From Salvator merianae (lineage: Eukaryota; Chordata; Lepidosauria; Squamata; Teiidae), in assembly GCA_003586115.2 (NCBI GenBank), contig QVOM02000034.1:115251815-115315814 (forward strand): a stretch of DNA of 64,000 nucleotides, written 5' to 3'. Shown piece after piece: positions 50,690 through 62,707 of the stretch. The stretch's first letter is position 1, and every line of letters starts with the position of its first letter. The notes beneath the pieces were generated by a model that ran no database searches, was not told the DNA's origin, and saw only the letters and a program-made list of their open reading frames with translations. The position numbers and the translations under genes were made by a program.

Positions 50690-50872
50690 TTTTGTTGTTC
50701 TTGAGTCAGATCTGACTTAGTGCCCGGCCACTGCTATGTAGCTTTCTGAGAAGAGATACAGAAGTGGTTTGCCACTGCCTTCTTCTGGGGAAAGACTAAG
50801 GGTCAAACATGCAGCCTTCTGCTTTCCAGGCAGTTCGCCCTACTACAGAGCCACAGTCACCCTCATAATTGG
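50690..50872 (-). mobile_element. tRNA-derived SINE
   Basis: On the minus strand the head GGTGACTGTGGCTCTGTAGT carries an A-box-like stretch, and TGTTTGACCC is a degraded B box. The body GGCAGTGGCAAACCACTTCT is followed by a CTAAGTCAGATCTGACTCAA-type end, as in squamate SINEs mobilised by Bov-B LINEs. The family assignment is by recollection. Confidence 0.65.
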
Positions 50873-52096
50873 CTTAGACTATACCAGATGGCATTAAAAA
50901 AAAAAAAAAGCAGGAATCCACTCCTACGCTATGAGTCACACCATTATGGATGCCTACTATCTACATTCTGTCATGGAGGCACAGAAAGGATGGGATCGGG
51001 AGACTGCAGCAAAATTCATTCTCTGAGACTTTGGCAGTGCTTCCTCCCTTCTGTGCCAGGTCAGCCATCTGTGGGACACCCTTTGCCACCACAGCAATAG
51101 AGCAATCGACAGTATTCTGGATAGTAAAGAATGATATGTGGCCCATCAGTGCTGCAGCACAAATGGTCCACTGTTACAGGCTTATCTGTCATGGCCTTAG
51201 TTGATGAATAAACATATACTTTTTCTTCAATGGACAAATGCAAGGAACAGACTCATAGGCTATACTGAAGCTTTTTAATGAACCTTCTTGGAATATGCAG
51301 CAACTCACTGTTTGCAACAGTGTAGAAGTGGTTGTCTGTGGTCAACTGGAAATAATGCCACCACAAAACCACTGCAAATGCCACAGGTAATTACAGACAG
51401 ATTCAAGAATCCAAAGCATCACAACATGTGAAAAGGATTTCAAAAAGGCTTATTACAGGAATTACAGTGTAATTCTGAAGCTGAAGCTAAGCCAGAAACC
51501 ACATATAAATCCAATGTTCTTTTTATGAGGCAAAGGAAAAGTCAGGTTCTTGGGGACCATGTGGTTCTGAGCAGATAAGAAAAAAGAATAAGTGTATAGT
51601 AAAGGTTAGAAGAAAACAGTTTTAAGAAATGTAGAGAGGATGAAAGTCCAAGGAGTTTCTTACATCATGGGCCAAATCAAATGTGCCTCAGAATAAGTAC
51701 TGTAGATGCAAATGAGGACCAAGAAAATAAATATTTTTATGAGAAACTCTATCCCTTAATTTTATCACTGGCACTAAATGACAGCAATCTTCATTTGTTT
51801 TCTACAAATTGAAAAGCATATCAAATAAATGCTTTATTGTGTATCAAGCTCAACTACTACAACAAACAAAGCAGCTTCTCTTAATTTAAGTGCATTTTAA
51901 TGAAAACTGCTAATTTCTTTTGGTAGGACATGCATCACAGTTGACTGGTGCAAGTTCTCTGCATTTACAATACAAGTTATTCTAATACTCACTATTTGCT
52001 GCTTCCCAGTTGAAGCCGCCTCTTGCATGACAAGAGCAGAAACAGTATGCAGGCTCCTACTGAGCTGCTGTTTTTGTAGTGATATTTTGGAGATGA

Positions 52097-52993
52097 AGCC
52101 TTTTTCGCACTTTCCACCTTGTAATGTTTGGGCATTTTCACACTTACCACCCTGGAATGTTCAACTGCGAATGTCCCACGGTAGTATTGAATATGCAGCA
52201 TGGACACTGCCCACACTGTGTGGCCCTAGTCTGCAACACAAACAAAATACCAGCACTCGCAGTGCAAATGCTGGTATCGTAGCTCAATCCTCACCACGAC
52301 AGCTGCCAGGAAGCAACTGGCTGCTGCCATGGAGACCAGCAACACCACGAGGCGCAATCATGTGATTGCACAGGCACAGTCACTGAGCGCAGCATGGCTG
52401 GGCACTCACACCTGGAAACAGATATGAATGCACTTTACCAGGAGCTGACAATCAGCTCCTGGTAAAGCTCTGGAACACTAATTTGTGGTCCACAGCAATA
52501 TGCTGTTCCCAGTCATGAATGCCACCACAAAGTGTAGAAGCACTCTGCTAGTGAGAGTCTCAGACACTCGCTAGTGCCAAGTGTGAACAGGGCCTTTGAA
52601 TCCAAACATTCCAAGGTGGAACAATTCCTGCAGTGCGGTGGCCATCCCCACTGAGAGGGCTGAAACAGCCCAGAAATGGGCTTCCAACACTCATAGTGAC
52701 AGCACCCCACCATGATAGCAGCTGGAGAATCGTTTGGGACATTGTCATTGGTAACTGGGGATGCAGCGCATGACTGTACAACCGCAGCTGCAACCACGCC
52801 ACAGCTTGTAGCATTCACACTAGGAGGTAGATGTGAATGCTGCATACCAGGAGCACTCAAGCTGCTCCCAGTACAGCTGTGGAGCACAATCAGGAGCTGT
52901 AGCTGCTCCTGATTACTAGGACCTCCACAAAATGCAGAAACACTTCTCTAGTGAGCATCCAATTGCTCACTGGAGTGTAAGTGCAAACAGGCC
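52097..52993. mobile_element. TIR element (GGCC-end family), interrupted by a relative
   Basis: The left end is GCCTTTTTCGCACTTTCCACC and the right end is GAGTGTAAGTGCAAACAGGCCC. Its left part, CACCTTGTAATGTTTG, pairs with CAAACATTCCAAGGTGG at 52602-52618 once the inner element (52130-52594) is removed. Without the insertion it would be about 430 bp, like other copies. Open stretches of up to 124 codons are not genes. Confidence 0.65.
52130..52594. mobile_element. TIR element nested in another copy, TTT target duplication
   Basis: The left end is GGGCATTTTCACACTTACC and the right end is GCCAAGTGTGAACAGGGCC. TTT lies on both sides (52127-52129, 52595-52597). The interior, with CACTTTACCAGGAGCTGAC and CAATCATGTGATTGCACAGG, matches 44484-44938. 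It is younger than the copy around it. Confidence 0.78.
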
Positions 52994-54040
52994 CTTGCAG
53001 TGTATAATAATTTGTCCGTATACAACCTTGCAGTGATCAGTAATGGCTTGGTTCTGCTGTTGTAAAATTAGCAATATTCTTAACAAGGCTAGATAATTAA
53101 GATGCAAGAGACTCATGCACTCTCTACCTCCTCCCTTACGCATGTGAATCCCTGGTTAACATTAGGAGTTGTAGCATTATGCCTGCACCAAGGCCAGCCA
53201 TGGTTAATTTCTGACCTGAGGTTGACAAACTTAGATAAGGACTAGGGTATATAAAACACTGCAAAACATTAGCTAGCAGAATGAAAAAGAGAATTTGTGC
53301 CGGAAACCGCTCACGTTCCTCCTGTATTAACACAGCTTGTTTGTTCGTGTGCACCCACATTTTAAAACAAAATATATACTTTCTCACAACATGAAAAAAA
53401 CATAACAGATAAATAAGATCATAAATAGTACATGCCACATATATTGAATCAGCATTTTACAGATAACTGGCAATTATAAACACAACTAAATTGAATGTGT
53501 TACAGGATTTTATCATGATTTCCCCCCCATTTGTGAAAAACTAATTTATATTTTGCATTGTTCTGTTTGGAATGGTAAGCTTCATAAAGACTCCGTTACT
53601 TACATCATCAAATGCCACATTTGTGCCTGAAAAACAGTGGTCTCCAGCTGCAAGCAACCAAAGAAGATAAAGAAACTATTCCAAGGGCCCCAATCATTTG
53701 TTTAGAGGATAAGCTAAGAAATTAGAGAACGTAAGTCTAGATTTCTAGTGTTTCATATAAATTGGATATTAAAATGAATGACTTGTATTAAGGATTAACT
53801 GGAAGACTATTAAATGTGATTATATAACATAAAATTAGGTCTACATTCGGGGTTGACAACATTCACTTTAGGTTAAGGGATTATTCAGTATTCCAAATCA
53901 GTACAGGAAGGCAGGGGGATACTCATCTAATCTCTTGCTGTAAATCATGATTTATGATGGTATTATGAACTGGTCTTGATTTTTCTGCGCAGCCTAGGCA
54001 TCAACCAACTGGGCTTTGCATCCCCCATGCACAAAAGGCT

Positions 54041-54294
54041 TAGGAGCTAATGGTTCAAACTGGAACCTTTTCAAACAGTTTTAATCAAATTTTGAACCTG
54101 TTTCAATAAATAAGCCCTTTCTTCCTTTAAAAAAGCCCTTTTAATGGGCAAAGGAACACTGAACACGAACATTGAGCATTGAACTGAGGTGTTTGACTGC
54201 TTCCACCAGACCTCCTGTGGTTCATTTTGAGTTTGACCTGGCCCCCAAAGCTGGGGTTAGTTCGGTTTAAATTTGAACCGGTTGAACACTCCTG
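54041..54294. mobile_element. Possible TIR element with GGTTCAAACC motifs
   Basis: TAGGAGCTAATGGTTCAAAC at the left and, inverted at the right, CAGGAGTGTTCAACCGGTTC suggest decayed terminal repeats. GGTTCAAA/TTTGAACC motifs recur inside. No target duplication was seen. Confidence 0.45.
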
Positions 54295-56539
54295 GTTTGA
54301 ACCAGTTCATTATATTTCTAGTGATGGTAGGTTAGGCATTTTTAAGGTGACATTTCCCCTCAAACCATCATGAAAACTGACCTCATTGCAATGAGTGAAT
54401 GAGAAAAGAAGAATGGATTGACGCTCTGAGGCACTGCCCAATTTTGTCTTATGGGTCAGCCACCCTTGGGTATGAGAATGTCTAATTGCTCTATTTCTTC
54501 TGGTCTAGTTTTAACTTATGTCTTTATCTCTCTTTTGCCCCACTGAAGTCACAGTAGCTTTACTGCAGATGATGAAGGATATTAAAGCCAACCTGCAATA
54601 TGAGATAACTCAAATATCGTACAAATGTTGACGGATAATTTTAGAACTGAAAATAAAAAAATAATAATAATTCAGAAAAATCCTAAGTCACATTGAAACT
54701 GCCTGCAGAGCCTTCATCCCTTAACTTGATTGTTCCTCCCAGGACCAACCCTCACTTTCCCCAAATTAGTCTTAGTATGAGAAATGGCTTCTAGCAATGA
54801 AGGTCTTAGTCTGGAAGCCTGGAGACTTCTGCATTATTGCAAGGACTAATGAGAACTTTAGTTTCCAGCACTTCACTCAAATATAGGATGGTGCTTGTAG
54901 AGAACGAGGATCCCTGACTCCCTGACAGAGAGGAACACCCATGAAGACACATGACACAAATGGCCAAGATGGTGACCTTCAGACATTTTTGAACTTCAAA
55001 CTCTATAAGATCTAGCAATCATGGCCACTGTGTCAAAGGCGATAGCCAAACACTACCTAAAAAGGGCTAACTGATTTTTTCAGATCTAAATGTATTAAGA
55101 TAAGAGAAAACACACAATATTGAACTGTGCTTTTAAATTAAAAAAAATCAAAAGAAGGAAAAACAAACTGCTAGGAGATCTAACAAAATTATAGCAATGA
55201 CTTCTGATAGCCTACAGACTGCAAAGACAATCAGAAACAGACATATAATAGTGCCACATGCTATATTCTGTAACTTGGGCTACACTTCCCAGAATAGAAA
55301 TTTGATGGCATGAGGGATGAAGATTCAAATGGCTTTTACCAACTGGAAAAATAAAGATACTAAAGTCTCAGGAACAAGAATTAACTCAGTGGAGATCTCT
55401 ATTGTTCCCAGTGCAAATGAAAGGAGCACAGGAACTTGTCTTAGGAAGGGAAGGGTTATCATCTAGAATATCCTGGATGGTGAAACATACTTGTTTCCAT
55501 CACAGACGCCACAGGTCCAAAACCAATTAAAAGTGACCCAGAGCTCAACTAGGTCTTTTTTTAAGTTATTAAATGCACATGCCGGAATGAACAGAGTGGA
55601 AGTATTTTGTCCTTTTGGTTTTGCCAAAGAAATAGATAATCAACAAACAGTCTGCACCAGATTTAAAGCTGCCTATTAGGCTATTGAGAGGCAGTGGTAA
55701 GCTGTAAGAAAAAAGCCACTCCGACACATCCTATCTTGAAAGAAGATTAAAGAAGAACGCCATTACTTTGGGACAGTACAGCTCTATTAATGTTTGCTGC
55801 ACACCTCCTCAATATTGTCTACACTGTGAGAAGGTGAGGAGGTTCAAGTTATCCCTACAATGGCACATCGTGTCTGTTCTGTCTCCCAAGGAAACAATCC
55901 AGTCCTGCTGGAGTCCAATAAAGAACTGGTGACACAGCAGAGAGACTGGGAGACAGAGAATCAGAAAATATAATGGAGAATGGGGGGGGAAAGTTACTCT
56001 AGGTTGAGCATCACAGAAGTACTCTCCATCTCAGAAAGAGATATTGCTGGCCTGAGATGCATGGATTTCCCATCCCTGAGAAGAAAAATTCAAGATATGA
56101 ACCCTGTTGTGTCCCACCTTCTTCGGGAAAATTATTTTCATTTGATTTATGTACTTCTTATTAGCACTAGCACTACTATTTCAATTATTGATCTCTTAAT
56201 CAATCTTCAGAGAAATACTTCAAGAGCTCTTATACCTATTCTTATCTGGCCAAGAACTCCAAAAGGGCTATTGAAAAATACTTTGTGAAATACAGGACCA
56301 AGTAAATTTGTATAAAAATTTCAAATCCACAGCAGGATCTAAGCTCAAGCATATCTGGGCTATGTGCACATACCTTTCTAATTTGTGAAATGAGACACTT
56401 GCACTAACACAGTGAAAACCTTCCTCCTTACAGGACAAAACTGGCAATACAAAGAATCATTCAGATGTGCAGAAGTTAGTGGGAGGTAAGCACTTGCAGG
56501 AGGCATTTCAGAGAATAGTGCTGGATGATTGCATCTCAG

Positions 56540-57612
56540 CATTCTAGTAACTGAGCTGTGGCATCCCACAGAACTTTATTTTATCCCCAAAGCTATTTAA
56601 TATCTATATGAAGCCATAGGGACTAGTTAACAGTTTTGAAGTGAGTTGTCAGTGTGCTGAAGACACCCAACTCTGTTTCTCCATTACATCTAAATCAAAA
56701 CAGGTCATGAACATCTTGAACCAGTGCTTGGATGCAGTTCTAAGCTTGCATGCAGTGAGGGCCAAAAAACTAAAGCTGAATCCCAATAAGACAGTCACTT
56801 TGCAGATGGGTGGTTCTCAATTGTTTCAGCACTTGGAAATTTGACTATTCTAGATGAAAGGAACAGATATGTAGTTTGGAGTTTTCCTGGAGTCATCATT
56901 ATTACTGGAGGCCCAAATGATCTCTGCTACTAGGAGTACCTACTACTAGCTTTGACTAGTGTGTCCATACCTGGACACATTAAACATATGATCTCATACC
57001 TATGAGCTGGTAACCTAACATTTGACTTATCGTAATGCACTCTATATGGGGCTGCCCTTGTATCTGGTCTGGAAGCTGCAAGTGGTGCAAAATGTGGCAG
57101 TCAGGTTGCTAAGTAGGGCAGTTTGCTGTGCACACTTCACATCTGAGCTTAAACACTTGCACTGTTTGCCAATTAGCTACTGAGCTTGATTCAAAATTTT
57201 ATCTTTGGCATACAAGCCCTTAACTACTTGGAACCAGCTTACTTAGCAGATAGCCTCTCTCAGTATAGACCTGTGAGAGCATTACAATCTTATGAAGAGT
57301 TTCTGCTCCACTTACCATGAATTAGTGAATGTCATCTTGTGACTGCCTGCAGTCAGGCTTTCTCTGTGGTGGTACTGACCTCTGGAACGGGACTGCTTTT
57401 CAGGCTTTCAGGCACCAACTGAAGATGTATCAGACTGAATGCCTGTTTTCCCATTCTTGAATTTAATAATGTTTAATATTTAATCTTTTATTTTAAATCT
57501 ATTTTAACCTTGCTTTCACATTTGTTATGTATTGGTTTCTAATTGTTGCAACCCACTCTGAAAGCCAGTGGTATACAGCAGAATATATATGTATGTAAAT
57601 AAATAAATAACC
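56540..57612 (+). mobile_element. L2-like LINE, 3' part, decayed
   Basis: The plus strand carries CQCAEDTQLCFSI (a damaged reverse-transcriptase active-site region), ILNQCLDAV and KLKLNPNKT, then the CNALYMGLPL-type region near 57.03 kb and a 3' end of GTATACAGCAGAATATATAT plus AAAT units (57597-57612). It is the same type as the copy at 15600, independently truncated and inactive. Confidence 0.8.
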
Positions 57613-60054
57613 ACATAATTTGCACAAATATAACAGTGCCATTTCTCTCCTGCAATCCAGAATTGATAGCCTTTAACTTTTTCCAAAGTATACCTCTATG
57701 TATTGAATCAAAAGCTGCACTGAAGTCAATAAAAGCTGAAAAAAGCTGTCCGCCCTTAGAGGTATATTTTGCGATCAGATGGGCAAGGGTAGATGTTACA
57801 TTGTACAGTCTGTAGTTTTAGTCTGTTTGCCATCAGCCAAGTATTGTGTGATAGATCTATACAGAAAAAAGGCCAGTAAGAAAAAGGTCCTAGCAGCAAA
57901 AGGCAACACTTACCTACTTCTAACGAAATAGGAGATTCAACAATTGATGCTGACTCCACCATCAAGTTTTCCTATCCTCAGTTTCAAGAAGGTTTTGGCA
58001 GCAAAAATGAAGAAATTATGCTGCAACCTGTCGCTAAATCTATATGGAGTTCATTTGGCATACTTACATCTGTATGGGATGTTTCTAGCTTCAGATACTC
58101 AACTAGGAATAAAATCGCTTAAACCTAGCCAAGTTACACAGAGGAGAACATTTGGTCAATAAGGTGTACATGTATTTTCAAAAGCTGATTCAAGCCAAGA
58201 GACGTGTTGGTTCTTGTCCCATAGCTGGGAGCTAATGCATTGCTTTGGGGAATGGTACTGTAACTGGCATAACTGCTATAGCTCAAATGATACACATAAG
58301 CATTAAACAAGAGGCTTGATGAAACGAATATAGGCATATCAGATTGGGAAACCGCAGAGTTGGCTAACTGGTGAGGTTGAGTCATCTAGTAAGCTATCCA
58401 ACAACATTCATTAGAAGCACAAAAGATAACTTCTAACCTGCAGGGTTCAATATAATAATGGAAGGCAATCTAACTCTCTTGAAACAATTGAGCAATGGAA
58501 GAGTTAAGGGACTTAGATTATATGAATCACAAACCATTGTAGAAACAGATTCTGGAACTCTACATGCCACACCATGACTAATTATTGTCATGGGCCTGTG
58601 CAGTCAGATTCCCGTTGTGCCTAACAGCATGCATTCCATGAAGAGATAATACTTCTTTCATACAGCATTCAGGCAATAATAAAAAATTAGGTGGTTTGCA
58701 GAACACAAAATGCTAAGTGGTCTTTGAAAAGTCATTAGGTTTTGTGGAATGGAAGATGAAATGAAAGCAAACAATCTGGTGTGGGAGTCCTGAGAAGACA
58801 ATGCAAAGTACATTTGAGTAAGGCAGCCCACTGTATAAAGCACCTAACTACTAACACAGCCTGACTTCCTTGCCCAGCCACCAACACTGGGGTCAAGTTT
58901 GGGTCAAGTTTAGCCTACAATGGCAATGGAGTCTAGTTTCAATAATAGCATTTTCTGCCTAGGCCTTGGATATCCTGGATTTGGTGGTTTGTTCATTTTC
59001 CCCCACCCAGTAAATGTAACACTCACTGAAATTACTCAAGAGATTGACAAGGCAACCAGGATTTCTCAAGAACTGGAAGAAAAGCTAGAAGAAAGCCACA
59101 CATTTCCTCAAGTTCCTTTTCTTTACCAGAGTCAAACCCATCCTAGCCTCTTTTGTCCCACCAACATAATTTTAAACCCATAGCAAAACATACAGTACTG
59201 TGCATTCCCTCTTCCACCAGACATTTTGTCAAACAGCAAATAGAAGCATATGAAATAGATTAGAATTAAGGTCCTAAAGGAAAGAAGCAACAAAACTGCA
59301 AAGAATAATATAACTTCCCAAAGTCCCGCTATCATTAGGGGAGAAAACGTGGCCAGCTATATTGACTACAACAACCAATGCATGCAAAGACAAGCATGCC
59401 ACAATTAGCAGTAGGTGAAGAAAGTGCGACTACAACAGTTAGGGATAAGGCTTAATTTTTTCCTCAGAGCCCTCTTCTATATAAAGATATCTCACCTGTT
59501 ATTTCCTCTGTTAACGGCAATTTACATATGAAAACTGGATGCCCTATGCTAAATTGTAAAGAAGTTGAAATTCTGTTTTAGTGCTTAGATTCTTAGAAGA
59601 CAGCACAATTATATTATGACCAGAAAGATCTCACACCCAGATAGCGTTAACAAAGGAAAGCAAGGGAAACACAATCTTTGTTACTATAAAATTTGCAAAA
59701 AGCAAATAGATTTTTCCTTGTAAGTGTAAACAGGCTTTAATTAGCATCAGTGTTATATGTTTTAAGATGCGTTGGCATAAAAAGTTATCTCAGCATACCA
59801 ACAGGCCGAATACAAACTGCTACACTTTCCCCAAGTTTCTCTTGTACATTGACATTTTATTGCAAATGACTGCACATTTAAAAACTTGACATTTTAACCC
59901 AATGTAGCTAAGCATGTGAGAGTCACCATGAAATAAGAAGACTAGAAAAATATTCCCTGAGTAAGTGGAGTCTTGAGAGCAGAAAGGAGGCAACCTCAGT
60001 TTGTGTGGTTCAGCTTTGTAGATGAGTATTTCTCTTTCATTTCTACAAACCACT

Positions 60055-60477
60055 GGGCCTTTCTGCATGAAAGGCCATGATTCAAACCAGTGGATCTGGA
60101 CCAGTAAGGACCAGTGGTCCAGACCAGCCCCTGCACTGGCTCCCAAACTCACATGAACTTTGGGACTGGGCTCCAAGGGCTCCAAAGAAGTAGGAATGAA
60201 AGTTTCTAGCCTCAGAGCCACAGGAGAACCCATTTTGGTGAAACGCTTTGGTCCACTGCTGAAATGGGTCCCTCGATAATTGGGAACATGAAGGCATGCC
60301 TTCTGCATGCCTCCATATTCCACACTAGGCCATGAATCCACCAGTAGAGCTCAATATCAAGGTTTACCAGTGATCCAGATCAAGGGCTCCTTGATCCGGA
60401 TTACATTATGCTCCTATGTGGATGGAGCATAATAGCAATGCCATATTCCACATTATTAATGTGTAGAAGGGAGGCCC
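60055..60477. mobile_element. Non-autonomous TIR element (GGCC-end family, distinct interior)
   Basis: The left end is GGGCCTTTCTGCATGAAAGG and the right end is ATGTGTAGAAGGGAGGCCC. The interior, with GGTCCAGACC and GATCCAGATCAAGG foldbacks, is unlike the other copies. The longest open stretch in the window (173 codons, minus strand 60341-59820) overlaps it and has no protein signature. Confidence 0.65.
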
Positions 60478-60859
60478 ATAATCCCCTTTCTGATCCTGCC
60501 TAAGCAGTAGTGCAGGAAGGACCACTGTAAACTCTGATGTGCCCCACATGAAATTCTAACAGCAAACTGAATAGCTACCTATCCTCTTCTCTGTGCCCCT
60601 CTATATCAACATTTACAGAAAGAAAGAAATTGATAACCATGAGTTGGCTGCAGAAAACACATATCATACAAGCTGCATGCTTTCCTAGGACAGGAGAATT
60701 TCTTCAGTAATTTTTCAGGGCAAGGTAGGTCTCTATCTCTATTATATTTTTTGGTGCTAGACCATGGGGAAAACCAACCAGTTGGAGCCAACTCAACTGA
60801 TCGTGTCAGCGACTTCCTTGCCTCAGCCCCCTTGCTGTTTCCCAAGACCTGAGGTGTCA

Positions 60860-61200
60860 ATATTCTTTACAAAGAAGGAGTGGTATAATAAAGAACCTGA
60901 AATAATAATGGCTGAATTTTCAGATCACAAAAATTTGGAGATGATGAGACATGTTTCAAGAGAAAGATTTAATAAGGATTGGGAGCCTCTGTTTAAAGCT
61001 TTAGATGATATTAATGATATTAATGCAGAATATACAGCAATCAGAACTGTATTGCAGGACATTACAAGAACTATGCATAAGAAAAAGTAATAACCTCTTA
61101 TGTTTATGAGTACAATGGCAGGTGAAAAGTGTATATAGAGAGATAGTTACGTACAGTGTTGAATATCATTAATACAATTTAAAAATATATCCTTTACAAA
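60860..61200 (+). mobile_element. Probable L1 LINE ORF2 C-terminal fragment
   Basis: An open stretch ending at 61090 contains KEWYNKEPEIIMAEFS and RERFNKDWEPLFKALDDI, resembling the C-terminal end of L1 ORF2, where an EW...EI.MAE motif precedes an RF..DW.PL motif. The upstream half of the same frame (60764-60860) does not resemble L1. The fragment is 5' truncated. The identification is by pattern only. Confidence 0.45.
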
Positions 61201-62661
61201 GCATGAAGATAACCAGAAACATATAAATCAGATACACTTTTTCACAGATAAGAACAATATTTCAACCCCACCTGCTCTGTTTTAAGCTGTGTGTCTATTT
61301 TGATGAAGAATGCAACTAGTTCTCAAGTTTTTATATTTTATAAGCCTGCCTTGTATCTGAATTCCTTGAAATTAAACAGTGAGAAAGAACTCATAAAAAA
61401 ACCCCGCTTTATTCAGACTGTAAAGTAGGAGGAAGGAAACTCTGCAGTTCTCCACAGAAAAAAGTTTGATGAAATGTTATTTATTTGGAAGTAAATGTTA
61501 AAATCTCCAAAATCTTGCTGCTTCTTAGTCAGAAAAGTGAGTCTAAAAAGCTCAGTTTGACACTACCTGTACATGTATTATACTGTAATGGAAAATTTTT
61601 GGAAGAAGAGGCATGAAATTGTTAAAGACTTATCTTCCAAAAAATGTGTTCCTCCCACTATTACTTTACAGAGCAGTCCATACCAGAATTCAAAAATGCT
61701 AGTTGGCAGCAGAAATATTATCAATGCATGTATCCTTAAAAGCACTTGACTGTTATGAAGTATGCATTTTTCTTAATTAAACACCCTAAAGTTAAAAGTT
61801 CTTTCTTGTTAGGGCAATAGAATACTTTTACTTTCAGTGTCCAGAAGTATTTTTCAGAACACACAGTAATTTGCAAAACTAAGCTCCAAGGTTAAATCTA
61901 GCTGCTTTGTATAATCAGCACAAGGTAAAGGAGTTAACCAAAAGCCCTAAGGTATGTAAACAAAGTTTAAGAGCATTTGTAAAAACAAATCAGCAATGTG
62001 TGTTAGGACTCACCTAGTCATATGTGAATCATATGACTGTACCCTTGAAAACACAGCCAGAAAGTGATTAGCCACCTGACAGCTTATTTGGATCAAAGCA
62101 GTAGAATCCAGTAAAACCAAAGAGAGTTAAAGGCTGCATGCAACCATTGCTTATTTATCCTACTATATTTGGTTATTCCAGAATATCCGTGTTTTCTTCC
62201 GGAATATCCATATACAGTGGAATCAATAAACAATGTCTAGATGCAGCCTTATTCTTTGTACTCAGGCACAGAAATACCTAGGAATAGAATCTCTATAGCT
62301 GCAACCAGTTGACTTTCACAGACAGGCAGGACAAATACTCAACCAGTGCCATCATAAAAGCAATGATGGACCATTCACTGTCCAAACTAGACGTGAATGA
62401 AAGTGGACTATGTGTCAAACCATCTATATAGCAATAAGAAAGTGTTACAGCTCAAATGATAAGAAACTGAGCAGAATACTGTATCTTGTAGTTTCCATCT
62501 CCACACTCTTGTTGAATTGGCCTGTGGTCAAGCTCACAAACTGATATTCTATCCCTAGAAGAAAATGATGATGCAAATTTTACCTTTAAATGAGATCTCC
62601 TACCTCTTTTTCGTCCTCTAGCAACTCAAAGTTGTAATAATGAAAAAAAGGCAAAACAAAC

Positions 62662-62707
62662 CTGGATCTACATGCCTGGAGCTCTTCTGAAATCCATTTG
62701 GTCGTTT
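62662..62707 (-). CDS. VAV3: VAV3 coding exon: linker between C1 and N-SH3
   Basis: This 46-nt exon encodes KRPNGFQKSSRHVDP plus the first base of a glycine codon (residues 1-16 of the visible segment). The acceptor reads ATCCACAG before AAACGA. The donor is G|GTTTGT, weaker than the others. The split glycine is completed by GT at the start of the exon at 38380, giving VDPGLPKM as in other VAV3 proteins. It forms the basic, probably flexible linker between the zinc-binding C1 domain and the N-terminal SH3. It enters in phase 0. It is short and diverged from the mammalian sequence, so it rests mainly on the conserved VDPG end and the phase match. Confidence 0.9.

Larger units (their letters stand above)
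38381..62661 (-). other. VAV3 intron between C1/SH3 linker and N-SH3 (24.3 kb)
   Basis: This is the largest intron. It carries a hairpin at 40953-41009, MITEs at 44484-44938, 47593-about 47970, 52097-52993 and 60055-60477, a CR1 end at 49795-49990, hAT-like elements at 50334-50431 and 54041-54294, a SINE at 50690-50872, an L2 piece at 56540-57612 and an L1 end at about 60860-61200. The blocks 38.4-40.9, 41.1-44.4, 45.0-46.7, 48.1-49.8, 50.9-52.0, 53.0-54.0, 54.3-56.5, 57.6-60.0 and 61.2-62.6 kb have no feature that I can support, apart from short simple repeats. Confidence 0.85.
918..62707 (-). other. VAV3: VAV3 gene, 3' part (nine coding exons, introns, 3' UTR)
   Basis: Nine minus-strand exons splice into one open 270-residue reading frame that matches the C-terminal third of VAV3, a cytoplasmic Rho/Rac exchange factor and adaptor acting downstream of tyrosine-kinase receptors. 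Seen: N-SH3, SH2 and C-SH3 segments in the VAV order, GT/AG at all internal borders, matching phases, and a stop after EEDE. The wording of the C-SH3 ([19 protein letters not shown]) fits VAV3 better than VAV1 or VAV2. The 5' part of the gene (CH, acidic, DH, PH, C1) lies beyond position 64000, so catalytic exchange activity is not encoded here. The lower limit at 918 is an inferred poly(A) site. No frameshift or premature stop was seen, so this looks like a functional gene rather than a pseudogene. Confidence 0.97.

Noticed and set aside
58920..59183. 87-codon plus-strand frame with a coiled-coil-like stretch
   Set aside because: The helical-looking part is short, and no family or splice context supports it.
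59820..60341. 173-codon open stretch on the minus strand, the longest in the window
   Set aside because: It overlaps the inverted-repeat element at 60055-60477. It has no domain, and its composition follows the element and the flanking intron.
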